NCBI RefSeq assembly: GCF_016811915.1
Contig: NZ_CP069127.1
Location: forward strand, 2,889,001-2,953,000
Length of the DNA stretch: 64,000 nt
Origin: Brevibacillus choshinensis
Lineage (GTDB): Bacteria; Bacillota; Bacilli; Brevibacillales; Brevibacillaceae
Reading direction: 5' to 3'
The translations under genes were made by a program, and so were the position numbers. The notes under the pieces were generated by a model. That model saw nothing but the letters and a program-made list of their open reading frames with translations, was not told the origin of the DNA and did not search any database. Shown here one piece after another: positions 17,329 through 25,201 of this stretch. How positions within the stretch are numbered: the first letter of the stretch is position 1; every line of letters starts with the position of its first letter.

Positions 17329-18447
17329 ATGAGCCAAGCCAATAGAGGAATCTATCAGTCGACGGAAATGAAAAGCTGGGCAAACCTGGTAAATGGTGAG
17401 AACAGCAAATTGTTCGAGCCCGTAACCATCGGTGCATGGAATCTCCGGACTCGGACAGCAATGGCTCCGATGACTCGTTGCTTTGCAGACGATCTGACCG
17501 GTGTGGTAGGTGAAGATGTCGCAGCCTACTACCGGAGGAGGGCAGCGGATGGAATCGGTTTGATCATCACGGAAGGAATTGTCGTGAGTCCTCGTGGAAA
17601 AGGAAATCCCGGCATTCCAGGCCTCTATACGCAGGAGCAAATCGAAGGGGGGACAAAAGTGACGCAAGCCGTGCACGAAGAAGGCGGAACGATTATCGCC
17701 CAGATCTGGCATGTCGGACGACTGTCTCACCATGAGCTGGCAGGCAACCTGCCGCCGCAAGCCCCATCCGCGATTGCCGCTGAGGGAACCGTTCCTCGCT
17801 TCCGCCAGCCTTATGACATACCCGAAGCTATGACGATTGCGGACATCGAGGAACTGATTGGTCAATACGCCCAGGCAGCGAGAAACGCGATGGAAGCAGG
17901 CTTCGATGGAGTCGAAATTCACGGGGCTCACGGTTATTTGATCGATCAGTTCAATTCTGACGTGTCCAACCATCGTACGGACCGTTATGGCGGAGATCTG
18001 GCCCAAAGATTGACGCTGATGAAAGAGGTAACGAAAGCAGTCATCGATGCAATCGGTGCCGATCGAACGCTGATTCGTTTTTCTGCCCATAAAGCCGATA
18101 ATCCGACCTACATGTGGGAAGATCCGGAGATGGCGATCCGAACGTTCGTTGAAGCCTTCAAGGAAGTAGGGGCGACCATGATCCACCCATCCATCATGCA
18201 GTACACACGGGTGCTGGCGGATGGAAAAACCATGCATCAGCTGGTGCGCAAATATTGGGATGGTGTGATCGTAGGCGTCGGCACGTTGGATCCGGAAACA
18301 GCAGAGCGGGCGCTGCTGGAAGGAACGATTGATGTGGCAGCCTTTGGTCGTCCCTTGATTGCCAATCCTGACTTTATCCATCGCTTGAAAAACGGCGAGG
18401 AATTACAGGAGTATGATGCGAAAACCCAATTGGGTGTTTTGGTGTAA
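17329..18447 (+). CDS. NADH:flavin oxidoreductase, old yellow enzyme family
   Basis: A 372-residue FMN enzyme. It shows FEPVTIGAWNLRTRTAMAPM near the N-terminus, QIWHVGRLSH, the substrate-binding GVEIHGAHGYLIDQFNS and the C-terminal FMN phosphate region AAFGRPLIANPDF. Family members reduce alkenes, nitro compounds and maleimides (NemA, YqjM), often in electrophile defence. The start is the ATG at 17329 behind GGGGGAG; upstream in-frame codons lack a site. A strong promoter and a palindrome precede the gene, suggesting inducible control. Confidence 0.88.
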   Translation: MSQANRGIYQSTEMKSWANLVNGENSKLFEPVTIGAWNLRTRTAMAPMTRCFADDLTGVVGEDVAAYYRRRAADGIGLIITEGIVVSPRGKGNPGIPGLYTQEQIEGGTKVTQAVHEEGGTIIAQIWHVGRLSHHELAGNLPPQAPSAIAAEGTVPRFRQPYDIPEAMTIADIEELIGQYAQAARNAMEAGFDGVEIHGAHGYLIDQFNSDVSNHRTDRYGGDLAQRLTLMKEVTKAVIDAIGADRTLIRFSAHKADNPTYMWEDPEMAIRTFVEAFKEVGATMIHPSIMQYTRVLADGKTMHQLVRKYWDGVIVGVGTLDPETAERALLEGTIDVAAFGRPLIANPDFIHRLKNGEELQEYDAKTQLGVLV

Positions 18448-18469
18448 GGCCAAGGCCAATCATAGAAAA

Positions 18470-18497
18470 GAAGCTCAGAGATGGGCTTCTTTTTTTG
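18470..18497 (+). terminator. Rho-independent terminator of the OYE gene
   Basis: An 8-bp stem (18470-18477 with 18482-18489) with a GAGA loop and an eight-base T-run. It overlaps the last codons of the convergent MFS gene. Confidence 0.8.
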
Positions 18498-19713
18498 CGG
18501 TTTTCTCTCCATGTTTGACCGTTGCTGCCCAAAACGAGAGTGCCATGACACTGACAGCAGCCCCCAGAAGGCAAACGCCGTACCATCCAGCGATGGAGTA
18601 CACATAGGTGGATGAGATGGACCCGGCTGCACTGCCGATGGAATAGAAGATCATGTAAGCGGCCGTCAGCCGGCTGCGCGCTTCGGGGCGGACCATGAAA
18701 ATCATGCTCTGGTTTGTGACGTGGACTGCCTGCACGGCCATGTCGAGAAGTACAATGCCGACCACTAACGCAAGCAATGAGTGCTCCGTATTAGAGATGG
18801 GGATCCACGAGGCCAGGAGGAGGGTCAGTGCAACGCCTGTTGTTCGCTGTCCTAATCCTCGATCGGCATATCGCCCAGCCCGTATGGCGGCTAACGCTCC
18901 TGTTACTCCCGCCAGGCCGAATGCGCCGATCGCCGTATGCGAAAGGGACAAGGGAGGAGCGCTGAGCGGGAGCACCAGAGATGTCCATAAAATGCTGAAA
19001 ACCGTAAAAATCAGAAGAGCAAGCACTGCACGAACTCGCAAGATCCCCTCCTGCCGGAACAAAGTCAACATAGAGCGGAGTAGATAGCTGTAGGAGAGGG
19101 ATTCTGTTTGATGTTCCTTCTTCGGCATGGAGAAAAAGAGGGCACAGGCCATGATGAGCACGAGCGCTGCCGATACAAGGTAGACAAATCGCCAACCAGC
19201 AAGGTCGGTTACGATCCCGGCAAAGGTCCTGGCGAGCAAAATCCCGATCACGACGCCGCTCGTCACAACACCTACCACGCGCCCCCGTCTTTCTGGTGCC
19301 GATAATGTAGCTGCGAAAGCGACCAGCGTTTGCGTCACTACTGCTAAAAAACCGACGAGCGATAAGCCGGCAAATAGTACAGTGGCGCTAGGGGAGAGAC
19401 CGACTATCGTGAGGGCAAGAACGGAAGCAAGCATCTGACCGAAGATTAATTTGCGGCGATTGAGCATGTCACCGAGCGGCACTAGCAAAAAAAGTCCCAG
19501 TGCATAACAAATCTGCGTAATGGTAATGAGAATGCCAATGGAGGCGTGAGCCATACCAAATTCGATGGCGATCGCATCGAGCAGCGGCTGCGCATAGTAG
19601 ATGCTGGCGACAGAAAGGCCGCAGGCAATGGCAAATAGAAGAGCCGCAGCGTGAGACATCTGAAAAAATCTCGAATTGTTGCCAACGTTCGCATTTGTAT
19701 TCCTTGAATTCAT
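18475..19713 (-). CDS. MFS transporter (DHA1-type drug/metabolite efflux)
   Basis: A 412-residue, twelve-helix major facilitator. After a polar N-terminus it reads ALLFAIACGLSVASIYYAQP and carries the loop 2-3 motif PLGDMLNRRKLI. Such YnfM/YgaY-type carriers export small molecules or drugs. A TetR gene lies divergently upstream. A TACCGAACGGTA palindrome sits downstream of its predicted start of transcription and closely matches the box before the TetR gene, so repression by that TetR protein is likely. Confidence 0.85.
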   Translation of the reverse strand: MNSRNTNANVGNNSRFFQMSHAAALLFAIACGLSVASIYYAQPLLDAIAIEFGMAHASIGILITITQICYALGLFLLVPLGDMLNRRKLIFGQMLASVLALTIVGLSPSATVLFAGLSLVGFLAVVTQTLVAFAATLSAPERRGRVVGVVTSGVVIGILLARTFAGIVTDLAGWRFVYLVSAALVLIMACALFFSMPKKEHQTESLSYSYLLRSMLTLFRQEGILRVRAVLALLIFTVFSILWTSLVLPLSAPPLSLSHTAIGAFGLAGVTGALAAIRAGRYADRGLGQRTTGVALTLLLASWIPISNTEHSLLALVVGIVLLDMAVQAVHVTNQSMIFMVRPEARSRLTAAYMIFYSIGSAAGSISSTYVYSIAGWYGVCLLGAAVSVMALSFWAATVKHGEKTAKKEAHL

Positions 19714-19763
19714 GTTTTCGATTCACCGTCTTTCCCATTTGGATGAGGTAAGGAATCAAAATA

Positions 19764-19775
19764 TACCGAACGGTA
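19764..19775. promoter_or_regulatory. TetR operator controlling the MFS gene
   Basis: TACCGAACGGTA is an imperfect palindrome about 50 bp before the MFS start codon. It differs at one central base from the box before the TetR gene. Confidence 0.65.
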
Positions 19776-19793
19776 CAAAAAGATTCGAGTTCA

Positions 19794-19822
19794 ATTTATC
19801 TCATGAATTTGCATATCGTCAA
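19794..19822 (-). promoter_or_regulatory. Promoter of the MFS gene
   Basis: On the minus strand TTGACG (19822-19817), a 17-bp spacer and ATAAAT (19799-19794). The TetR box lies about 12-23 bases past the predicted start point. Confidence 0.55.
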
Positions 19823-19908
19823 GAGGGATTTTCTTTTCGCACAACAAAAGGCTGAACCAACAAAAGCACTGATGTGCGGGGCTAATCATGTTCGGATCGA
19901 ATAGTAAA

Positions 19909-19955
19909 TTGACAATCATGCTGGATGGTTTTACTATATAACTTACCGATCGGTA
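19909..19955 (+). promoter_or_regulatory. Promoter and operator of the TetR gene
   Basis: TTGACA (19909-19914), a 17-bp spacer and TACTAT (19932-19937), followed by the perfect palindrome TACCGATCGGTA at 19944-19955 over the predicted start point. This implies autorepression. Confidence 0.7.
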
Positions 19956-19973
19956 TGAAATGAGGAGGCAGTC

Positions 19974-20558
19974 ATGGTCAGAATTCGGGAATTTGATGAG
20001 GAAAAGGCACTGGACGCAGCCATGCAATTATTTTGGGAGAAGGGGTACGAATCCGCCTCGCTGAGCGATTTGACAGCTCGCATGGGGATTCAGAAGCCCA
20101 GCTTGTACGCAGCCTTCGGAGACAAGAAGCGGTTGTTTGAAGCAGCTCTACGAAAATACACGCAAGCCCACGCATCCACTGTACGTTCAAAGCTGCATGG
20201 CCACTCTTCTGTGAAAGAAGCCTTCCGGTCCTACTTCGAAGACCTAGTGAATGCGGAGTACGAGGAGAAAAGCCCGAACCGGGGGTGCTTTTGCATTAAC
20301 ACCATCGTGGAGCTGGCCCCCCATGACGAGAAATTTGAAATCCTTACGCGGGAGCATCAAATGTTTCTGACTGTCCTTTTTCAAGAAGCACTTGAGCGAG
20401 GAATCCAAACAGGAGAGCTGGATAGCGGGCTCCATGCAAAGGCGTTAGCTCAGGCGTTGGTCGTGTCATTGATCGGACTCACGGTGCTGATGAAGTCGCG
20501 ACCCGAACGTTCAGTTGTCAATAACGCGGTATCGGTCATTCTCTCGTTGATCCACTGA
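19974..20558 (+). CDS. TetR/AcrR-family repressor
   Basis: A 194-residue regulator. The N-terminal helix-turn-helix is in residues about 10-55 (ALDAAMQLFWEKGYESASLS, then MGIQKPSLYAAFGDKKRLFE). The C-terminal ligand domain includes PNRGCFCINTIVELAPHDE, a Cys-containing segment typical of the YxaF/LmrA-like subgroup. It is divergent from an MFS gene, and near-identical palindromic boxes at both promoters mark the pair as a repressor and its efflux target. AGGAGG precedes the ATG. Confidence 0.9.
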   Translation: MVRIREFDEEKALDAAMQLFWEKGYESASLSDLTARMGIQKPSLYAAFGDKKRLFEAALRKYTQAHASTVRSKLHGHSSVKEAFRSYFEDLVNAEYEEKSPNRGCFCINTIVELAPHDEKFEILTREHQMFLTVLFQEALERGIQTGELDSGLHAKALAQALVVSLIGLTVLMKSRPERSVVNNAVSVILSLIH

Positions 20559-20774
20559 TTCCATTTTGTCCGGGTGCAGGAGGTCTCCAGTAGATGGGGA
20601 ATATCGTAGAGTAGGAACGTGACAGGGTTTTCGGCGCAGGAAACCATGTTCGGGAAAGCGCATCCGACACATACGTCCGGCATTGGAATCATAGAAATAG
20701 TAGCGGATGAGCGTGTTGGTTTTCGCCTATGTCTGTAGACTGACCCGTATCTGCGATCAAAGGGAGGAAAAGCG

Positions 20775-22202
20775 ATGAAGAGTGTGTACGAGCTGAAGAT
20801 GACGATCGATGGAGAAGCGGTTGCTGCCGAGGAGACTCTGCCGGTGATCAACCCGGCCACGGAAGAAGTGATTGCCGCTGTGCCGCAAGCCAGCAAGCAG
20901 GAATTGGATGCAGCGGTCGCGGCAGCCAAAAAGGCATTTTCCAGTTGGGCTGCCACCCCGATCGATGAACGCGGAGAACAGTTGTCCCGATTAGCGGATG
21001 CCATTTACGCGAACCGCGAAGAACTGGCGACTCTCTTGCGGCTGGAGATGGGACGGCCCCAAGCGGCAGCGTTGGGTGAAATCGATGGAGCGTCCTATTG
21101 GCTAAAGGAAGTGGCCAAGCAACGATTAAAGCGGGAAGTCATCGAAGAAACCGAGAATCACCGCGTGGAGCGGTATTTCACCCCGCTGGGAGTCGTAGGA
21201 GCCATCGTTCCCTGGAATTTCCCTTTCGCTCTTTCCATCTGGAAAATCGCTCCAGCCTTACTCGCAGGTAATACGGTCGTCGTGAAGCCATCGCCCTATA
21301 CCCCTTTGACTGCCCTGAAAATCGGCGAAATCGCATGTGGGATCTTGCCTCCAGGCGTTCTCAACGTGGTTTCGGGTGGGGACGATTTAGGCAGATGGAT
21401 CACAGAACACCCGGACGTGAACAAAATCAGCTTTACGGGGTCGACGGCAACCGGCAAAAAGGTCATGCAAAGCGCGGCTTCGAACCTGAAGCGGGTAACG
21501 CTCGAGCTCGGAGGCAACGATGCGGCCATTGTACTCCCGGATGCTGATCCCGCAAAGATTGCCAAGCCGCTGTTCTGGGCAGCGTTCCGAAACACCGCCC
21601 AAGTATGCATCGCTACCAAGCGGATGTATGTTCACGAAGACATTTACGATGCCTTTTTGAATGAACTCATCGAATATGCGAAAACGGTTAAAGTGGGCGA
21701 TGGTGCGGACCCTGCCACCGAGCTGGGTCCGATTCAAAATAAAATGCAGTATGAAAAAGTCATGGATCTGATTGAAGATACGAAACGCATCGGTGCCTCC
21801 ATTGTGCTTGGCGGGGACATTGAAGACAAACCAGGCTACTTCATCCCGGTAACGATTGTGGATAATCCACCGGAGGATTCTCGTGTCGTGGTGGAGGAAG
21901 CTTTTGGGCCTGTCCTTCCTGTCTTGAAGTATCGTGATTTTGATGAGGTCATTGCGAGGGTGAACAATACCAATTATGGCCTCGGAGGCTCCATTTGGGG
22001 AAAAGACGTCGACTTGGCGCAGAGCATCGCTGAGCGACTGGAGACGGGGACCGTATGGATCAATGAAGTAAGTGTGCTCTCCCCCCATTATCCATTCGGG
22101 GGGCACAAAGAGTCTGGATTAGGTGTAGAGAATTCGCTGGATGGCCTTGCGGAGTATACCAATTCCAAAACGATCATGGTGAATAAGAAAAGATCCTACT
22201 AG
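20775..22202 (+). CDS. NAD(P)-dependent aldehyde dehydrogenase
   Basis: A 475-residue enzyme of the ALDH superfamily. It has the Rossmann region GVVGAIVPWNFPFALSIW, the motif LELGGND with the general-base Glu, and catalytic Cys278 in NTAQVCIATK. The C-terminus shows EEAFGPVLPVLKY and YPFGGHKESGLG. It resembles succinate-semialdehyde and related dehydrogenases, but the substrate cannot be inferred from context. GGGAGG precedes the ATG. The 216 bp upstream contain no assignable element. A strong terminator follows. Confidence 0.88.
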   Translation: MKSVYELKMTIDGEAVAAEETLPVINPATEEVIAAVPQASKQELDAAVAAAKKAFSSWAATPIDERGEQLSRLADAIYANREELATLLRLEMGRPQAAALGEIDGASYWLKEVAKQRLKREVIEETENHRVERYFTPLGVVGAIVPWNFPFALSIWKIAPALLAGNTVVVKPSPYTPLTALKIGEIACGILPPGVLNVVSGGDDLGRWITEHPDVNKISFTGSTATGKKVMQSAASNLKRVTLELGGNDAAIVLPDADPAKIAKPLFWAAFRNTAQVCIATKRMYVHEDIYDAFLNELIEYAKTVKVGDGADPATELGPIQNKMQYEKVMDLIEDTKRIGASIVLGGDIEDKPGYFIPVTIVDNPPEDSRVVVEEAFGPVLPVLKYRDFDEVIARVNNTNYGLGGSIWGKDVDLAQSIAERLETGTVWINEVSVLSPHYPFGGHKESGLGVENSLDGLAEYTNSKTIMVNKKRSY

Positions 22203-22230
22203 TTTCTTCATCCGAATGCCTACACTAAAA

Positions 22231-22255
22231 AAAGCACCTGATGGGTGCTTTTTTT
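22231..22255 (+). terminator. Rho-independent terminator of the aldehyde dehydrogenase gene
   Basis: AAAGCACC pairs with GGTGCTTT, with an A-run before and seven T residues after. Confidence 0.85.
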
Positions 22256-22437
22256 GATTCACAGCTTCTAGTGCAACTTACGGTGCTTCTTCACGAGGAA
22301 AGCTCACCTGTAAAAGATGATTACCAATCAAAATCGCCCTACCCTTTCGTTGGAAAGAATCGTAAAATAGCCCCAGTCTAAGAACTGAAAAAAGAAAACA
22401 ACAGCCTACGTCGCTGCCAGTGAAAGGGTGTTTGGAA

Positions 22438-22968
22438 GTGAAAATCGGGTTGGTCCGTCATTTTAAAGTGAAACAGGAGTTTCCCAAAGGGGTGTTGAGC
22501 GGACGTGAACTACGTGAGTGGTTTGAAGCCTATGACTTGGCTGAAATCGAAAAGGGGGAAACTGACCTCCATAATATTGAATGGGACCATTGTTTCGCTA
22601 GTGAAATGCCGAGAGCAATGCAAACCGCTCAAAACATCTTTAAAGGACCCATTCGGATGATGGCGGAGCTCGTCGAAGTACCAGCACCCGTCTTTGGCGA
22701 AAACATGAAGCTGCCCTTCATGATTTGGGGAATCTTAATCCGGCTCTCTTGGATATTCAATAAAAAAACACGAAGCGACATCGAACAGGCGAAGGGAAGG
22801 ATTCACCGTGTACTGGATGAAGTCATTGCGCTAGAGGAAGGGAACGTTTTGATCGTCAGTCATTCAGCCCTGATGATGTTCATGCGTAAAGAGCTCCTGA
22901 AGCGAGGTTTTCGGGGACCCTCTTTCAAGCATGCAGACAATGGGAAGCTCTACGTCTTTGAGAATTGA
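22438..22968 (+). CDS. Histidine phosphatase superfamily protein
   Basis: A 176-residue protein from the GTG at 22438, which has AAAGGGTG eight bases upstream; the frame stays open upstream without a better site. The catalytic RH pair is Arg7-His8 in LVRHFKV. The second catalytic His lies in LIVSHSALMMFM (about residue 141). A substrate-contact region is SEMPRAMQTAQN. Usual family members carry RHG(E/Q); here it is RHF. The family includes phosphoglycerate mutases and broad phosphatases. The substrate is unknown. Confidence 0.78.
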   Translation: MKIGLVRHFKVKQEFPKGVLSGRELREWFEAYDLAEIEKGETDLHNIEWDHCFASEMPRAMQTAQNIFKGPIRMMAELVEVPAPVFGENMKLPFMIWGILIRLSWIFNKKTRSDIEQAKGRIHRVLDEVIALEEGNVLIVSHSALMMFMRKELLKRGFRGPSFKHADNGKLYVFEN

Positions 22969-23092
22969 GTCAAACCCAGTCTTTCATGTGATCAACCTTA
23001 CAAAAGTGTAATGGTAGGGAAAGGGAAAACCATTTTTCATTTTCTTCAAATGAACTAAGATTCTCCTATTGGAAAAAGGGGGATCACTCTTT

Positions 23093-23692
23093 ATGAATGC
23101 CATGGAAGTGAATATTCATTATTTCAGGCTGATCAATGATTTGGGGAAGCAATATCCGATGTGGAATCCGGTGTTTTATGTCATCGCAGAATACATGGTG
23201 TACGGTCTGGCACTCGCTGTATTCCTGTATTGGTTCAGGCGCACATCCGAAAATCGCATGATGGTCATTTGCGGGACCGTTACATTTTTCCTCGCAGAAT
23301 TATTTGGGAAAGTGGCCGGGTCTCTGCACTACAATCAGCAACCTTCCGCAGAGCTGACAGACGTCAATCAGCTGGTACAGAAAGCCGTCAACAATTCTTT
23401 CCCAAGCGACCATACCATCTTGTTTTTTTCCTTTTGCATGAGCTTTTGGCTGTTCAAAAAGCGATCAGGAATATTTTGGATGCTGCTGGCATTATGTATG
23501 GGGATATCCCGCATATGGGTCGGAGTGCACTATCCGGCTGATGTCATCGTGGGTGCGCTGATCAGCATCGGTTCTGCTCTGGCCGTATATTTGGTCGTGC
23601 CAAGACTTCCTATCGTCCACACACTACTCGGATTTTACGAAAAAGCAGAGCAAGCACTGTTCCCTGCGAAACAAAAATCGAGGGACTTGTGA
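23093..23692 (+). CDS. bcrC: Undecaprenyl-diphosphatase, BcrC type (PAP2 family)
   Basis: A 199-residue membrane protein with about five helices. It carries the BcrC-type first motif KVAGSLHYNQQP, the PAP2 motif SFPSDHTILFFSF with the catalytic His, and SRIWVGVHYPADV as the third motif. The NQQP to NNSFPSDHT spacing is as in BcrC of Bacillus licheniformis. It dephosphorylates undecaprenyl diphosphate outside the membrane to recycle the lipid carrier, and gives bacitracin tolerance. The start is the ATG behind AAAGGGGGATC. It may also serve the polyprenyl-phosphate pentose pathway at 48-55 kb, which lacks its own phosphatase. Confidence 0.88.
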   Translation: MNAMEVNIHYFRLINDLGKQYPMWNPVFYVIAEYMVYGLALAVFLYWFRRTSENRMMVICGTVTFFLAELFGKVAGSLHYNQQPSAELTDVNQLVQKAVNNSFPSDHTILFFSFCMSFWLFKKRSGIFWMLLALCMGISRIWVGVHYPADVIVGALISIGSALAVYLVVPRLPIVHTLLGFYEKAEQALFPAKQKSRDL

Positions 23693-23752
23693 GAGTGCTT
23701 GGCGGAAGTGTCAAGGCTGAGTAGAGCTAAAATTCGGCAATCGAGGTGAAAA

Positions 23753-24961
23753 ATGGCCACACTGTTTTTAGGGATCATCTATGTAGCTTTTATTAGCTTG
23801 GGCCTGCCTGACGCTTTGCTGGGAGCGGCTTGGCCAAATATGCAAGCGGATGTAGATGCACCATTTGAAACAGCTGGGTTCTTATTTATGACCATGGCGG
23901 CAGGCACGATCGTGTCCAGCCTGGCAAGCGGCACCTTGGTGATTCGGTTCGGGACAGGCAAAATCACTCTCGTTAGCTGTATCTTAACAGCCAGTGCTCT
24001 GCTAGGCTTTGCTTATGCCCCCTCGATAGTCTGGCTGTATGCGTGTGCCGTTCCCCTGGGTCTAGGCGCAGGGGCAGTGGACGCAGGATTGAATAACTAT
24101 GTGGCTGCACACTACAAAGCGCACCATATGAGCTGGCTGCATTGTTTTTGGGGAGTCGGGGCCACTTTGGGTCCCGTCATCATGGCACCCTTCCTGTCAG
24201 GAAAAGAGATGTGGAGACAGGGCTATTTGACTGTTGCGAGCATACAATTTGCATTGGTGGTCATCCTCTTCTTTACACTTCCTTTATGGACTTCGAGAAA
24301 AGCGCGTTCAACTGGGGAAGAAACCACGCGAACCGAAAATAGAGGGGTGAGCGAAAAGACGAGGCCAGACAAAACCTTGCAGAAAAAAGAAGTTACATGG
24401 GCCTTGGCACCCTTTTTGCTGTATTCCGGAGTCGAAGCATCCATCGGCTTGTGGGGAAGCAGCTTTTTAGTCGAGAGGCGGGACATTCCTGTCTCGGCGG
24501 CTGCTCACTGGATCTCCCTTTATTACGCTGGCATAACCATCGGCAGATTCCTGACGGGATGGATTACCTTTACAATGAGCAATCGCCAGCTCATTCGCAC
24601 AGGCCAGTTGATTGCCCTCAGCGGTTCGGCATTACTGCTCCTGCCCTTGCCGCCAGCTTTCTTGCTGGCAGGCTTCATGATCCTTGGATTAGGCCTCGCG
24701 CCGATCTTTCCGTGCATGCTACATGAGACACCTGCGCGGTTTGGACACGCAAATTCTCCTGCCATGATGGGGTATCAAATGGCGACTGCTTATACGGGAA
24801 GCACGTTCATCCCTCCGCTGCTCGGTTTCGCCGCCTCCTACTTTTCGATCGGAATCTTTCCGTTCTCGATCTTGGCGGCGGTTGTCTGCATGTTATTTTT
24901 TACGGAACAACTAAACGCTATCATAAAAAGAAGACGACCTTGCATGTATCAAAAGCAATAG
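23753..24961 (+). CDS. MFS transporter
   Basis: A 402-residue, twelve-helix major facilitator with FISLGLPDALLGAAWP in the first helix and GLGAGAVDAGLNNYVAAHY in the fourth, a pattern seen in the fucose permease-like branch of uncharacterised Bacillus carriers. A hydrophilic central loop of about 40 residues (180-220) separates the two halves. GAGGTG precedes the ATG. It lies 60 bp after bcrC, perhaps co-transcribed. The substrate is unknown. Confidence 0.82.
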   Translation: MATLFLGIIYVAFISLGLPDALLGAAWPNMQADVDAPFETAGFLFMTMAAGTIVSSLASGTLVIRFGTGKITLVSCILTASALLGFAYAPSIVWLYACAVPLGLGAGAVDAGLNNYVAAHYKAHHMSWLHCFWGVGATLGPVIMAPFLSGKEMWRQGYLTVASIQFALVVILFFTLPLWTSRKARSTGEETTRTENRGVSEKTRPDKTLQKKEVTWALAPFLLYSGVEASIGLWGSSFLVERRDIPVSAAAHWISLYYAGITIGRFLTGWITFTMSNRQLIRTGQLIALSGSALLLLPLPPAFLLAGFMILGLGLAPIFPCMLHETPARFGHANSPAMMGYQMATAYTGSTFIPPLLGFAASYFSIGIFPFSILAAVVCMLFFTEQLNAIIKRRRPCMYQKQ

Positions 24962-25012
24962 ATGTGGAAATCATTCGACTAGAATCCTTCAGTTCGTTCG
25001 GAGGGGCTGACT

Positions 25013-25099
25013 TTGCTACTCATCGCAGCGGTTTTCTTAGGTATTCTTCTTTTGCTTGTTCTGGTTTGGTATGCATTCTGGAGGAACCTTCGAAAGTAA
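25013..25099 (+). CDS. Possible 28-residue single-helix membrane peptide
   Basis: A TTG codon with GGAGGGG seven bases upstream opens a frame of 28 residues that ends at TAA. It begins LLLIAAVFLGILLLLVLVWY and ends in the basic tail WRNLRK. One membrane helix with a positive cytoplasmic tail is a typical small-protein layout. A strong terminator lies 15 bp downstream. CTG at 25007 is a less likely start. No homolog is known to me. Confidence 0.4.
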   Translation: MLLIAAVFLGILLLLVLVWYAFWRNLRK

Positions 25100-25113
25100 T
25101 GATTACGTCAATG

Positions 25114-25145
25114 AAACAGGGAAGCACCCGTGTGCTTCCCTGTTT
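25114..25145 (+). terminator. Strong terminator between convergent units
   Basis: AAACAGGGAAGCAC (25114-25127) pairs perfectly with GTGCTTCCCTGTTT (25132-25145). With A and T flanks it can act in both directions. Confidence 0.8.
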
Positions 25146-25201
25146 CTGTGTGACTCAAAGCAGGAGATGACGCGTTTTTCGTCCACGGAGGGCATTCCTG
25201 C

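Noticed and set aside
17287..18381. 364-codon open frame on the minus strand
   Set aside because: Lies wholly antisense to the clear old yellow enzyme gene. It has a His/Arg-rich composition, no binding site and no recognisable domain.
21387..22106. 239-codon open frame on the minus strand
   Set aside because: Antisense to the aldehyde dehydrogenase catalytic region. Shadow frame.
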